Shown here: in pieces, positions 13,229 through 22,178 of the stretch
Numbering within the stretch: position 1 is the stretch's first letter
How the letters are laid out: every line of letters starts with the position of its first letter
Source: an uncultured Dysgonomonas sp.
GTDB lineage: Bacteria; Bacteroidota; Bacteroidia; Bacteroidales; Dysgonomonadaceae
Reading direction: 5' to 3'
DNA length: 23,200 nucleotides
Assembly (NCBI GenBank): GCA_900556485.1
Contig: USOX01000026.1
Coordinates: 1 to 23,200, forward strand
The notes under the pieces: model-generated
What the model saw: only the letters and a program-made list of their open reading frames with translations
Told to the model about the DNA's origin: nothing
Databases searched by the model: none
Program-made: the position numbers and the translations under genes

Positions 13229-14317
13229 ATGGAGAAAATACCCTTTAATATCAGCGCATCGGCACAGGGTCAAACGGCCTTAATACGCATAACCGGTACG
13301 ATCGGTTGGGACGTGGACTGTGAGCTATTTAGAAAAGAAATAGACGGAATAGCCAAACAAGGCATTGCAGACGCCCACTTATATCTTAACGGCCCCGGCG
13401 GCTCTGTTTTCGATGCGGAGGAAATAGTCAATATTACAAAAAGTGTATTCAAAGGCAAGATAACGGGTGAGGGTGGCGCACTCGTTGCCTCTGCCTATAC
13501 ACGAATAGCAATGGCATGTGAAACTTTTACCATGCCTGAAAATGGTATGTTTATGATTCATAAACCGTCTGGTTATGCCGGAGGGACAGCAAATAAAATA
13601 GAATCGTATCTCAAACTATTAAAGAATATTGAATCTCAATATCTTGACTTATACACAACCAAGGCAACTAATAAAGCTGAACTAACCAAACAATGGGAGG
13701 CCGGTGACTGGTGGCTGACTGCAAAAGAAGCCAAAGAAAACGGCTTTATAACCTCAGTACAGAAGAAAGCGAAAATAGATGCGGAAACAACTGCCATAAT
13801 ATCAGCGTGCGGTTGTCCTCCGGCTAAAATTCCAACTATAAACAATATTAAAGACAACAACGAAATGGAAGTAAAAACTTTAGCTCTTAGCCTAGGTTTG
13901 CACGAAGGAGCGACAGAGGCCGAAATAAAAGCTGCAATAGAAAAAGGGAAAAAGGCTCAATCTGACCTACAGGCAATGCAGGAAGCTAACGCCCTGAAAG
14001 AAAAACAGGAAAAAGAGACGAAAATCAAAGCGGCTTTAGACAAAGCAATTGAAGAAAAACGCATCACTGCTGATATGCGCGGCAATTGGGAAAAACTACT
14101 CCAAGCCAATTATGACATTGCAATCTCATCATTGAAGAGCTTAGCACCGGTATCAAAAATACCAGTAACCCCTTCTCCAAGTGGTAATTCTAAAACAACC
14201 TACAAAGGCAAAACTTTTAAAGAATTACAGGAGGAAGACCCTGACGCATTAGCTGAACTGGAAAAGAATGATCCGGAAACATTCATGTCCATGTTTGAGG
14301 CTTCACTGAAAAACTAG
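13229..14317 (+). CDS. Head maturation protease (ClpP-like) with C-terminal scaffold domain
   Basis: 362 aa. Residues 1 to about 185 are a ClpP-type (S14) prohead protease: LYLNGPGGSVFDAEEI (51-66), the nucleophile region GGALVASAYTRIAMA with candidate Ser88, and MFMIHKPSG with candidate His111; an Asp near 140 could complete the triad. Residues about 213-362 are a charged coiled-coil scaffold with an NDPETFMSMFE end. The scaffold begins with MEVKTLALSLGLHEG at ATG 13865, preceded by an AT-rich leader-like stretch, which could be an internal start giving free scaffold as with Mu I/Z. First gene of the plus-strand late operon, just before the major capsid gene. Confidence 0.85.
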   Translation: MEKIPFNISASAQGQTALIRITGTIGWDVDCELFRKEIDGIAKQGIADAHLYLNGPGGSVFDAEEIVNITKSVFKGKITGEGGALVASAYTRIAMACETFTMPENGMFMIHKPSGYAGGTANKIESYLKLLKNIESQYLDLYTTKATNKAELTKQWEAGDWWLTAKEAKENGFITSVQKKAKIDAETTAIISACGCPPAKIPTINNIKDNNEMEVKTLALSLGLHEGATEAEIKAAIEKGKKAQSDLQAMQEANALKEKQEKETKIKAALDKAIEEKRITADMRGNWEKLLQANYDIAISSLKSLAPVSKIPVTPSPSGNSKTTYKGKTFKELQEEDPDALAELEKNDPETFMSMFEASLKN

Positions 14318-14344
14318 TAATCACATAATTATAAATAAATATTT

Positions 14345-15277
14345 ATGAGTACAACAACAAGCGGGCAATGGCTTAATCAATTTGTCGCCCCACAACTTTT
14401 AAAAGAGTTTAAAAATTATAAGGATGATTTCATCGGTGTTTTGCCGGGAGCACCTAAAGCTGCACTGACAGCTGATGGTATTCGCTTTAACAAACTGATA
14501 AACAATGTCGGTTTTTATGTAAACAATCAGATTGATTTCACCACTAAAAAAATGAAAGGTGAAAAAACACTTGTTGAGTGGGAAAAATACGATACAGACC
14601 CAACTGAAATAGACGATGCGGAAATTCGCTATCTCGGTTACAATCCTCGAAATGAAAATAGGATACAGCACTCTGATACTTTTAAAATGGGAATCCGTGA
14701 TCATGTGATGTGGAAGCTATGTCCGGATGATGATACTAACCCTTACATGCCTGTTGTACGCACTACAGGTGAGGCGGCTAACGATGGTACAGGACGCAAA
14801 CGTCTTCGATTTAAAGACTTGGTTGAATACCTTGAGATTATTACAGATTTGAACTTACCTCGCGAAGATCAATTGTTTATGATTCTCAACAATAAACACC
14901 GTACCGACCTTATTCTAGACCGCGATTCGTCACAGTATTTTGCAGATAAGAATATATTCTTTGACCCTGCCACCGGTGCGGTAAAGAATGTAATGTCTTT
15001 TAAGTTTTTTCAAAACAATGCTGCACCTGTATTCAATAGTGATAGTGAAAAGAAAGCTAAAGGTTCGGCAATGGTTGCAGGTGATCAGCAAGCTTCTTTA
15101 TTCTTTTATGCTCCAAATTCGGTTTACCATATCGAAAAAATAAAACTTCTGTATAAATCAGAATTGGAGGATACACGTAGTGCCGACCCTAAATCGGAGT
15201 TCAGAACACAAACTTACGGATTAGTAGACCGTATTGTTGATTATGGATTTGGAGCTATCGTTTCTGCAAATGTCTAA
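14345..15277 (+). CDS. Major capsid protein
   Basis: 310 aa, directly after the protease/scaffold gene and 27 bases from it, the standard place for the major head subunit. Features include the N-terminal VAPQLLKEFKNYKDDFIGVLPGA segment, DGIRFNKLINNVGFYVNNQIDF (about residues 40-61), and the C-terminal RTQTYGLVDRIVDYGFGAIV, which resembles the last strand and arm of HK97-fold capsids. It probably builds the icosahedral shell after removal of scaffold. Call by context, size and general pattern; I do not recognise a specific named family. Confidence 0.8.
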   Translation: MSTTTSGQWLNQFVAPQLLKEFKNYKDDFIGVLPGAPKAALTADGIRFNKLINNVGFYVNNQIDFTTKKMKGEKTLVEWEKYDTDPTEIDDAEIRYLGYNPRNENRIQHSDTFKMGIRDHVMWKLCPDDDTNPYMPVVRTTGEAANDGTGRKRLRFKDLVEYLEIITDLNLPREDQLFMILNNKHRTDLILDRDSSQYFADKNIFFDPATGAVKNVMSFKFFQNNAAPVFNSDSEKKAKGSAMVAGDQQASLFFYAPNSVYHIEKIKLLYKSELEDTRSADPKSEFRTQTYGLVDRIVDYGFGAIVSANV

Positions 15278-15301
15278 TCCCTTTTAATTACTATTTAAAC
15301 A

Positions 15302-15661
15302 ATGAATAAAACAGAATTAAAAAAGTTGGCGGATAGTGTTTTCAAGCGTCATGCCAATGTAGACAAGGTATTTGCAACCTCAGACGGTCAGGTATTCTTT
15401 GAGGAGGCTCATGCTAAAAACCATGCGGCACCAAGCAAAAAGCACAAAGAGTTGGAGGTAACAACATTCCGTCGCAAAGAGAAGGAAGACCTTGATATTG
15501 AAGATATGGATAGGGTGCAACTGGAAGCTTTTGTCAAAGATAACAAACTGGATGTTGCTTTCTATGCTGAAACTCCGGATGAAGATTTGCGGACAATGAT
15601 TGTAAATGCAATTGAGGTGGCCGCTAAAACAACAAAAACATCTAAAAAAGTAAAAAAATGA
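15302..15661 (+). CDS. Small head-associated protein of unknown function
   Basis: 119 aa between capsid and sheath. N-terminal part ADSVFKRHANVDKVFATSDGQVFFEEAHAKNHA (residues 11-43) looks like a short folded unit; the middle is charged; residues about 80-110 (RVQLEAFVKDNKLDVAFYAE) resemble a small SAP/HeH-like helical unit seen in capsid-operon proteins. The tail is lysine-rich. The stop overlaps the sheath ATG (ATGA 15658-15661), so the two are translationally coupled. Possible decoration or head-tail joining role. Confidence 0.65.
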   Translation: MNKTELKKLADSVFKRHANVDKVFATSDGQVFFEEAHAKNHAAPSKKHKELEVTTFRRKEKEDLDIEDMDRVQLEAFVKDNKLDVAFYAETPDEDLRTMIVNAIEVAAKTTKTSKKVKK

Positions 15662-16881
15662 GTTTTATAGGAGCGCAGATAAATAAACTGAACGGCGGAC
15701 TAGGCGGAGGTGAAACCTCCGACCGTGTCGCAGTTCTTGTGGTGGGCGGCGCTGCAATCCCGGATAAACTGGAATTGTATAAGCCTTACGAACTTTTGCA
15801 AATTGAAGATGCAGAGGTTAGAGGAATTTCTGCCGAAAGTGATACAGCAAATAAAGAGCTTTTATATTATCATTTGTCTGAAGTATTCCGTTTGTCGCCC
15901 GAAACCCGTGTACATCTACTTGTAGTGCCTAAAGCAACCAAAGTAAGTGAACTTAAAAACCTCACGGATTTTATTGCGGCTTTGCGATCAATACAAGGAG
16001 TAAATACAATAGGAATTGCCGGGTTGACTGATGATGCAACTATAGATGTTGCCGCACAAGGTGTACAGCTTTTGGTTGATAGCCTCGCTAAAGATTATAT
16101 CTATATAGATGCTGTACTGATTGAGGGCAAAGGGGCATATCTGGCAGAGGATATCGTAGACTTTACCGACTTACGGACATTCGAAAGTGAAAATGTGTCT
16201 GTGGTTATAGGTCAAGACCCCGCTGTTGCAGTTCTTGACCCGGCTTATACACATTATGCTGCTGTAGGTAGTGCTTTGGGGATGTTGCTTGTACGTGCCA
16301 TTCATGAAAATCTTGGTTCTACAGACATCGAAGTTAAACCACGTTCGCGCAAAGCTGAACAGGATTATACTTTGTCTGACACAAAACAGGGCCGGTGGCT
16401 ATCGGCGGCTTTATCGAATGGCAAAGAGTTTAAATATATTTCAGTTCCCGATCAGAAGAAACTTGATGAACTGGGCTATATCTATGTAGGTGATTTTTCG
16501 GGTTATGGCGGTTATTTCTTCTCAGATTCACATACTTGTACAGAAGCCAAAAGCGACTATTGCTATATAGAACGTAATGCCATATGGAACAAAGCGGCAC
16601 GGATAATCCGCGAGACGCTTATCCCTCGCATACGATCAAAGGTGCAAGCTGACCCTACAACCGGATATATCAAGAATACCACTATCACAGACTGGGACGG
16701 ACGTGTGCGCAGAGCCTTGGAGCCAATGGTTAACGATGGGAATATGGCAGACTTCGATATATACATTAACCCTAAGCAGGCGGCGGTATCAACCAAACCA
16801 TTCAATATAAAAGTAGAGCTTGTGGCTGATGGTATCGCACATGAGTTTGAAGTTGATCTTGGTTATACAAAGTCAATTTAA
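15658..16881 (+). CDS. Contractile tail sheath protein (DUF2586-type)
   Basis: 407 aa. Opens MSFIGAQINKLNGGLGGGET and continues with alternating domains as in DUF2586 sheath proteins of Bacteroidetes phages; the C-terminal NAIWNKAARIIRETLIPRI helix followed by the GYIKNTTITDWDGRVRRALEPM region and the final beta strand KPFNIKVELVADGIAHEFEVDLGY is characteristic of sheath C-terminal domains, which interlock subunits. It marks the virion as a myovirus. Placed directly before the tail tube gene, as expected. Confidence 0.85.
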   Translation: MSFIGAQINKLNGGLGGGETSDRVAVLVVGGAAIPDKLELYKPYELLQIEDAEVRGISAESDTANKELLYYHLSEVFRLSPETRVHLLVVPKATKVSELKNLTDFIAALRSIQGVNTIGIAGLTDDATIDVAAQGVQLLVDSLAKDYIYIDAVLIEGKGAYLAEDIVDFTDLRTFESENVSVVIGQDPAVAVLDPAYTHYAAVGSALGMLLVRAIHENLGSTDIEVKPRSRKAEQDYTLSDTKQGRWLSAALSNGKEFKYISVPDQKKLDELGYIYVGDFSGYGGYFFSDSHTCTEAKSDYCYIERNAIWNKAARIIRETLIPRIRSKVQADPTTGYIKNTTITDWDGRVRRALEPMVNDGNMADFDIYINPKQAAVSTKPFNIKVELVADGIAHEFEVDLGYTKSI

Positions 16882-16919
16882 AGTAGACCATTTTATTTAA
16901 CTATTGAGAGTATAAACAA

Positions 16920-17351
16920 ATGATACTAAGCTTAATTAACAAATTTGGAAAAATGGCAGGGTGGACTAGTATCACCACTACCATGATGGGCCGCGATATA
17001 GAAGGTATTCTCGAACTATCATACAACGATAGTGAAGAAAAGGAAAATGTTTACGGTGCCGGAAAAATGCCAATAGGCCGCGGCTCCGGGAATTATAAGG
17101 CGGAATGCTCTATTACCCTGTATTTGGAAGAGTCCGTTGCTTTGCAACAATCGCTTGGCCCCGGAAAACGCCTGACAGATATTGCCCCTTTCGATATTGC
17201 AGTGAGTTACGAATATGCAGGATTTATTTATAAAGACCGCATTCGCAATTGTGAGTTTACAAACCACACCCGCGAAGTAAAACAAAACGATAAGACAATT
17301 GCCATAAAATTTGATCTGATCGTGTCGCATATTGATTGGAATATAATTTAA
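16920..17351 (+). CDS. Tail tube protein
   Basis: 143 aa from ATG 16920, or 132 aa from ATG 16953; the second start (MAGWTSITTTMMGRDIEGI) looks more like a tube protein N-terminus. Core features are KENVYGAGKMPIGRGSGNY (about residues 41-59), ECSITLYLEESVALQQSL and the C-terminal IAIKFDLIVSHIDWN strand, a beta-sandwich pattern as in Hcp/gpV-like tubes. It lies between sheath and tail chaperone, the invariant position for tube genes of contractile-tailed phages. Confidence 0.8.
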   Translation: MILSLINKFGKMAGWTSITTTMMGRDIEGILELSYNDSEEKENVYGAGKMPIGRGSGNYKAECSITLYLEESVALQQSLGPGKRLTDIAPFDIAVSYEYAGFIYKDRIRNCEFTNHTREVKQNDKTIAIKFDLIVSHIDWNII

Positions 17352-17384
17352 CAAATAAACAATAACAGAAAAAAAAGTAATAAA

Positions 17385-17882
17385 ATGAAAAAGTTTATAG
17401 TAATAGCCCTCGTTGGCCTAGTCTCATTTTTGTCCATAGATACCATAGCCGGCACAGGTGTAACTCCCCTAATCGTAGAAAAGGTAAACTGTGTATCAGG
17501 TGATGATCTTGCAACTTTGGTAGCAATCGCTCCACTGGCGGCAGTTGCAGCTAACCCCGAAGGTGCAAAACAAAAATTGTGGTGTATCACTCAGGGGGAA
17601 TTTGACGAACTGCAAGCTCAGTATAAACACCTATATATTATAGATGTAGCCTTTGACGAAAATGAAAAATATCAATTTATAGCTCGACGTCCAACTAAAA
17701 ATTTAATTGATTCGATGGCGGCTAATAAAGGAAATGCCAATAAAATAACAGAACTAATGATAAATAATCTCATCGTGGCGGGTGATAAGGAGGCGCTCGA
17801 AGATGGGGTTGTATATGCTAAAGTTCTGGAAAGTCTGAATGCTATCTCCCGATCAGGTAAAAGCCTTTTTACGAAAGCATAG
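17385..17882 (+). CDS. Tail assembly chaperone (G-like) with an N-terminal signal-like segment
   Basis: 165 aa between tube and tape measure genes. The C-terminal two thirds (QFIARRPTKNLIDSMAANKG, then ITELMINNLIVAGDKEALEDG) have the helical pattern of tail assembly chaperones, which coat the tape measure before the tube polymerises. The N-terminus is odd: residues 1-23 (MKKFIVIALVGLVSFLSI, then DTIAG) look like a Sec signal peptide. A T5 run lies six codons before the stop and the -1 frame is open from 17861, supporting a G/GT-type frameshift that would give a 247-aa fusion. Confidence 0.7.
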   Translation: MKKFIVIALVGLVSFLSIDTIAGTGVTPLIVEKVNCVSGDDLATLVAIAPLAAVAANPEGAKQKLWCITQGEFDELQAQYKHLYIIDVAFDENEKYQFIARRPTKNLIDSMAANKGNANKITELMINNLIVAGDKEALEDGVVYAKVLESLNAISRSGKSLFTKA

Positions 17883-18127
17883 AAGAGGCTTACACTTCCT
17901 TTAAATCGAAAGAAAATATTCTTGAGCAAATAGACCTTGTTATAGAACATACTTTTGGAATAAATCCAAAAGAACTCAATGAAGAGGAGTGGCTTAAATT
18001 CTATGCTAAATATAGGTATCTGAAAGAAATAGATATAGAAATACAATCAATAGCAATAACAAAAGGCGTACTGGAAGCCGCTAAAATTATATTCGATGGC
18101 AACGACAATAACACAGTGGATAATTGA
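17861..18127 (+). CDS. Second tail assembly chaperone ORF (T-like), read by -1 frameshift
   Basis: This -1 frame relative to the chaperone is open for 88 codons from 17861 to TGA 18125-18127 and contains no ATG, GTG or TTG, so it cannot be started on its own. The peptide is clearly protein-like (YTSFKSKENILEQIDLVIE, then EEEWLKFYAKYRYLKEIDIE). A shift at CTT-TTT (T5 at 17866-17870) joins Phe162 of the upstream protein to 85 further residues. The end overlaps the tape measure start by 32 bases. In lambda and many tailed phages the same gene position encodes a frameshifted chaperone pair. Confidence 0.7.
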   Translation, partial: KPFYESIEEAYTSFKSKENILEQIDLVIEHTFGINPKELNEEEWLKFYAKYRYLKEIDIEIQSIAITKGVLEAAKIIFDGNDNNTVDN

Positions 18128-20051
18128 ACTTATAGACCGGATAACCGGCCCTATAGATGATATTACCGATGCAGCGGATGATGCAACGGAGTCCATTGAC
18201 GATATAACGGAAGCCGCCGAGGAAGCAAGGGAGGAAATAGAAAAGCTATCGGCTGTAGACTTAAAAGCCACAGCCGAGGCCATAAAGGACATTGTAGGAC
18301 AATTTGATGATCTTATGAATCCGGGGTTAGACTTTGAGGTACAAATGAAGAATGTACAGTCTATTACCCAAATGACCGATGATGAAATGAGCAAACTAGG
18401 GGATAGTGCCCGACAACTAGCAAAAGACTTTGGTGGGGATGCCTCCGCCCAGTTGCAAAGTTTCGGTTCTATTATTGCTCAGTTTGGGCCGGCCATTGCA
18501 GAGGATAATGAAGCTATGGCTACAATGGGCCACAATGTTTCTACCCTTAGTAAGCTGATGGAAAATGATGCTGTGGGGGCAATGGATGCCTTAACAACAT
18601 CTATGTTGCAATTTGGCGTTGACCTTACAAACCCACAACATGCGGCGGCAGAAATGACCCGTATGATGCACGTAATGGCGGCGGCGGGGAATGAAGGTGC
18701 GTCGGAGGTTGCTGATACATCGGCGGCACTAAAAAATGCCGGGATAGCAGCAAAAAACGCTAACCTGTCTTTTGAGGAGACAAATGCAGCTTTACAGGCT
18801 CTCGCTCAGGCAGGGAGTAAAGGTTCGGAGGCGGGCGTTGGTTTGCGTAACGTGTTGGGAAAAATGGGAGGTATTGATATTATCCCACGTAAAGCCCAAG
18901 AAAAGCTTCACCAACTAGGTGTAAACTATGACATTGTTTCAGACAAAACACTTCCATTTGTAACACGTCTCCGGGAACTTAAAAAGGCGCAAGGGGATGC
19001 AACCCTGATAGCTCAGATTTTCGGTATTGAAAATGAAAAATCAGCAATGGCTCTCCTTAATTGTATAGAAGATCAGGAGGAAATGACACAGACAATAACC
19101 GGTACAACTGCCGCTTATGAAAGTGCGGGTATAGTGATGAGTAGCCAACGTGAAAAAATGGCTCGTATGTCTGCCTGGCTCGATGATCTCAAAATAGGCT
19201 TTTTCAACGTTGCAGGAGGTATTACACCATTTGTAAAAGGGTTAGGGATAACTGCTTTTACGGTTGCTAATATGGCATCGGCCGTAACAGGCATTAAACA
19301 GTTAATCACTTTTATTCGTGGTTTGTCTGTCGTTACTTCAATTCAGACGGCTAAACAATGGCTTCTAAATATTGCCATGAATGCTAATCCGGTAGGTCTG
19401 ATCATTACCGGAATAGCGGCGCTTATCACCATTATAGCTGTAGCAATAAATTATTATGATGATTTTGGCGCTACTCTTCTCTTTCTGATGGGGCCTGTGG
19501 GGCTTCTTATAAATGGTATCATGGCAATTTACCGTAATTGGGAAAGTGTTGTTGATGCCTTTGAATCTGATGGGATAGTGGGTGCTATCAATAGAATCGG
19601 TGTTGTATTGATTGATGCCGTTCTTTATCCTCTACAAAAGATATTAGAGTCTCTTAGTGATATTCCCGGTATTGGTGAATATATCGGGCGGGGTGCTGAA
19701 AAGTTAGCAGGTTTCCGCGATGGTTTAAACCTTTATTCACCCGAAAAGGCTCCGGCAAACACCGGAAGCGGAGGGGGGAATGAGACTGTAGGCCCTTTAG
19801 AAACATTTCTCTCAGGAGGAAAAACGGGTGCCGGTTCCGGTAACACTTCATCAGGTAAAGGCGGAAAGGGAGGAAAAGGTTCTAAAGATGGTGTTACCCT
19901 TGGCGGCTCTGGTAGTTCTGGTGGCGGGAAACAAATTACGGTGAATATTACCAACAATTTCACAGGATTTAAAGGGACTAAGGAAATGGCGGAGGCTGTA
20001 GCGAATGAGTTTAACAACAGATTGTCGGACAGTTTAGCAATAGTGGGATGA
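18096..20051 (+). CDS. Tape measure protein (TP901 family)
   Basis: 651 aa. N-terminal acidic helices (about residues 1-60) lead into the TP901 core, with GLDFEVQMKNVQSITQMTDD (about 77-96) and a long helical region containing NLSFEETNAALQALAQAGSK (about 227-246). Hydrophobic helices cover about 370-410 and 429-480 (NPVGLIITGIAALITIIAVA), followed by a Gly/Ser-rich stretch at about 549-615 and a short C-terminal beta/helix unit. Tape measures set tail length at roughly 0.15 nm per residue, implying a tail near 100 nm. Begins inside the frameshifted chaperone ORF. Confidence 0.92.
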   Translation: MATTITQWIIELIDRITGPIDDITDAADDATESIDDITEAAEEAREEIEKLSAVDLKATAEAIKDIVGQFDDLMNPGLDFEVQMKNVQSITQMTDDEMSKLGDSARQLAKDFGGDASAQLQSFGSIIAQFGPAIAEDNEAMATMGHNVSTLSKLMENDAVGAMDALTTSMLQFGVDLTNPQHAAAEMTRMMHVMAAAGNEGASEVADTSAALKNAGIAAKNANLSFEETNAALQALAQAGSKGSEAGVGLRNVLGKMGGIDIIPRKAQEKLHQLGVNYDIVSDKTLPFVTRLRELKKAQGDATLIAQIFGIENEKSAMALLNCIEDQEEMTQTITGTTAAYESAGIVMSSQREKMARMSAWLDDLKIGFFNVAGGITPFVKGLGITAFTVANMASAVTGIKQLITFIRGLSVVTSIQTAKQWLLNIAMNANPVGLIITGIAALITIIAVAINYYDDFGATLLFLMGPVGLLINGIMAIYRNWESVVDAFESDGIVGAINRIGVVLIDAVLYPLQKILESLSDIPGIGEYIGRGAEKLAGFRDGLNLYSPEKAPANTGSGGGNETVGPLETFLSGGKTGAGSGNTSSGKGGKGGKGSKDGVTLGGSGSSGGGKQITVNITNNFTGFKGTKEMAEAVANEFNNRLSDSLAIVG

Positions 20052-20052
20052 T

Positions 20053-20697
20053 ATGGATGCAGTAAACAGAAATAAGGCTTTGTTTTTCACCGATGCTATC
20101 AGGCATATTTTCGGGATAAACAGCCCCATCTATATACCGTGGGGAAAAAATGTACCATATGAGGCGGGCGAATATCCCGATGTTCGATTCTTATCAGAAG
20201 ATAGCGGCGATACTTCCTTGTCTGAATTTGGAACGCATGTTTTCGGTTCGGTAAGTTTTGAGGCCGGTGAATATAATACTTATAATCGTCTTACAGGAGC
20301 TGTAGAAAAAGTAACAATGGATTTATATACTTTGCCTTCATCCTGTATTGTGGAATTTTCGCGCCCATCAAATGTTACTAAGACCGATGTTTTAGGCTCA
20401 ACGGGAACTGTTAAAGAAATATATGGAAAAAGTGACTGGAATATTATTATCAGAGGTATTGCTCTAGAAAATAGAAATAGTAAAGGGCTTACAGCTCAGG
20501 AACAAATAGAGGAGCTTGTGAAATGGGATGAGATATGTGATTCTGTCCCGGTACTGGGCAGTATATTTCAACGTAAAGGGATTAACAATCTTGTATTCGA
20601 AAATATTTCTATTCAACCTGTTGTAGGCCGATGGAATGCTATTCCCTTTCAAATAGAAGCAGTGAGTGACGAACCTATAGAATTTTATCTGACATGA
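20053..20697 (+). CDS. Tail/baseplate protein (DUF6046-like)
   Basis: 214 aa. Recalled as resembling DUF6046 proteins of Bacteroidetes phages, by NSPIYIPWGKNVPYEAGEYP (about residues 24-43) and the C-terminal GRWNAIPFQIEAVSDEPIEF. In position it corresponds to Mu gpN (DNA circularisation/tail protein), next to the tape measure and before the hub gene. A beta-rich ring protein that joins tape measure or tube to the baseplate is likely. Its stop overlaps the hub ATG (20694-20697). Confidence 0.65.
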   Translation: MDAVNRNKALFFTDAIRHIFGINSPIYIPWGKNVPYEAGEYPDVRFLSEDSGDTSLSEFGTHVFGSVSFEAGEYNTYNRLTGAVEKVTMDLYTLPSSCIVEFSRPSNVTKTDVLGSTGTVKEIYGKSDWNIIIRGIALENRNSKGLTAQEQIEELVKWDEICDSVPVLGSIFQRKGINNLVFENISIQPVVGRWNAIPFQIEAVSDEPIEFYLT

Positions 20698-21656
20698 GCA
20701 CTTTTGTTATGGCATCGGATATTCTTTTTCATGAGTCGCGCGATCGTCAAGGCTTTGGTATTCGCCGGGTATCGGAAATTCATACTGAAAAGAGTTGGAA
20801 AGAGTTTACTGGTACTGCTGAAATTATTCTTCCCCGCAATGTACGCGACTTTAGAAAGATAGAAACAGATAAACTTTTCGAAATAGGTGACCCGGTAACA
20901 ATAAAATTTGGTTATGGTGCCGGTGAAATGCCAACGGAATTTGAGGGATATATTTCTGATGTTGCAGATGGTGTGCCGTACCGATTGAAATGTGAGGACG
21001 AAATGTTTAAACTAAAACGCGGCTCAATATCAGTCAGTAAAAAGGGTATTAACCTAAAACAGTTACTTGAAACTATAGCTCCCGGATATGAAGTTGTTTG
21101 CCCGGATGTTCCATTGGGAACAGTACGATATACCGATGTTGCACCCGTTGCCATTCTTGAAAATCTAAAAAAAGAACTTGGTATCTATAGCTATTTTGTA
21201 GGAAAGGTATTGCATGCGGTTGATGGTAATTCTCAGGAGACGGGTTTGATAAAAGTACTATTGGAAAGAAATGCTGTAAGTGAAAATCTTAATCAGAAAA
21301 GCAAAGCAGAGGAGAAAATAGTGGTAAAATTTAAATCCCTGCAACGCAATGGGAAGTATATCACGTATGAGGAGGGTGATAAATTCGGAGCTGTACAAGT
21401 GCGCAACTGGCCATATCTGACAATGGATGAAATAAAGGTACGTGCTAAACGAATAATTGACTTACAGAAAACTAAAGGCTTTGATGGTACTATTACACTA
21501 TTTGGGATTCCACGCGCTGAACAAGGAATGAAGGTTGATTTAAAAAGCCTCTTTTATAAGAATATGGAGGGCACTTACTATATCGACAAAGTAGTAAAAG
21601 ATTTTTCGAAAGATGGTATTCGTCAGATAATAACATTAGGTAATAAAGCCGGATAA
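20694..21656 (+). CDS. Baseplate hub protein (Mu gp44 / P2 gpD-like)
   Basis: 320 aa with the hub-family order: an N-terminal barrel with SWKEFTGTAEIILPRNV (about residues 34-50), GDPVTIKFGYG (about 65-75) and FEGYISDVADGVPYRLKCED (about 83-102), a central insert with GINLKQLLETIAPGYEVVCP (118-137), and a C-terminal part with GTYYIDKVVKDFSKDGIRQI. Hub proteins form the trimeric centre of the baseplate between tube and spike. ATG is fixed by the ATGA overlap with the upstream stop. Ends three bases before the spike gene. Confidence 0.85.
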   Translation: MSTFVMASDILFHESRDRQGFGIRRVSEIHTEKSWKEFTGTAEIILPRNVRDFRKIETDKLFEIGDPVTIKFGYGAGEMPTEFEGYISDVADGVPYRLKCEDEMFKLKRGSISVSKKGINLKQLLETIAPGYEVVCPDVPLGTVRYTDVAPVAILENLKKELGIYSYFVGKVLHAVDGNSQETGLIKVLLERNAVSENLNQKSKAEEKIVVKFKSLQRNGKYITYEEGDKFGAVQVRNWPYLTMDEIKVRAKRIIDLQKTKGFDGTITLFGIPRAEQGMKVDLKSLFYKNMEGTYYIDKVVKDFSKDGIRQIITLGNKAG

Positions 21657-21659
21657 AAC

Positions 21660-22178
21660 ATGAGTGAATTAGATAAGTTTATCGAAAATCTAGACCGAAA
21701 AAGTGAAAATGCAAAACAAGCACAAATTCGCTTTGTAGAATGTATAGCTGTAGACTGGGATAACAGAACTATGGATGCCAAAGGAACCGGTGATGGTATA
21801 GACTATATTGATGTAACACTGGGATTTGGGTATACAGACATAAAGCCGGTGGTGGGTACCATTTGCTTAATAGGTATAATAGACGGTCAGGAGGTGGTCA
21901 CATTCCTGATTAATGCGGAGGAGGTAGAACTAGTGGAAATAAAAGCCGGAAAGATTGTTTACAATGATGGCACCCACATGGGAATACCTCTTTCACCGGA
22001 AGTAACCACCCGTCTAAACCTTTTGGAAAAAGCATATAATTCTCTCTTAAATGATTTTTTAGCACACAATCATGCTCATCCACAAGGCGCAACCACCGCT
22101 TTATTAAATCCTCCAATAAGCAAAGCTGTTACAGAAACCATAATAGACGATATACAAAATAAAAACATAACACAATGA
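21660..22178 (+). CDS. Baseplate spike / central puncturing protein (Mu gp45-like)
   Basis: 172 aa. An OB-fold-like N-terminal part (ARIRFVECIAVDW-type strand at QIRFVECIAVDWDNRTMDAK, then GTICLIGIIDGQEVVTFLI) is followed by a short repetitive beta segment (VELVEIKAGKIVYNDG) and a C-terminal helix with AHNHAHPQGATT (about residues 136-147). A His-x-His motif near the end is reminiscent of metal-binding spike tips of P2 gpV and phi92, though here it lies before a further 25 residues. It follows the hub and precedes a gp46/gp25-like gene, the normal spike position. Confidence 0.75.
   Translation: MSELDKFIENLDRKSENAKQAQIRFVECIAVDWDNRTMDAKGTGDGIDYIDVTLGFGYTDIKPVVGTICLIGIIDGQEVVTFLINAEEVELVEIKAGKIVYNDGTHMGIPLSPEVTTRLNLLEKAYNSLLNDFLAHNHAHPQGATTALLNPPISKAVTETIIDDIQNKNITQ

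Noticed and set aside
13083..13283. 66-codon plus-strand frame across the divergent control region
   Set aside because: It overlaps the protease start in another frame, covers the candidate promoters and has no protein-like pattern.
19654..20017. Minus-strand frames opposite the tape measure Gly/Ser region, rich in Pro
   Set aside because: The Pro-rich product is what reverse reading of Gly-rich codons gives; no independent support.
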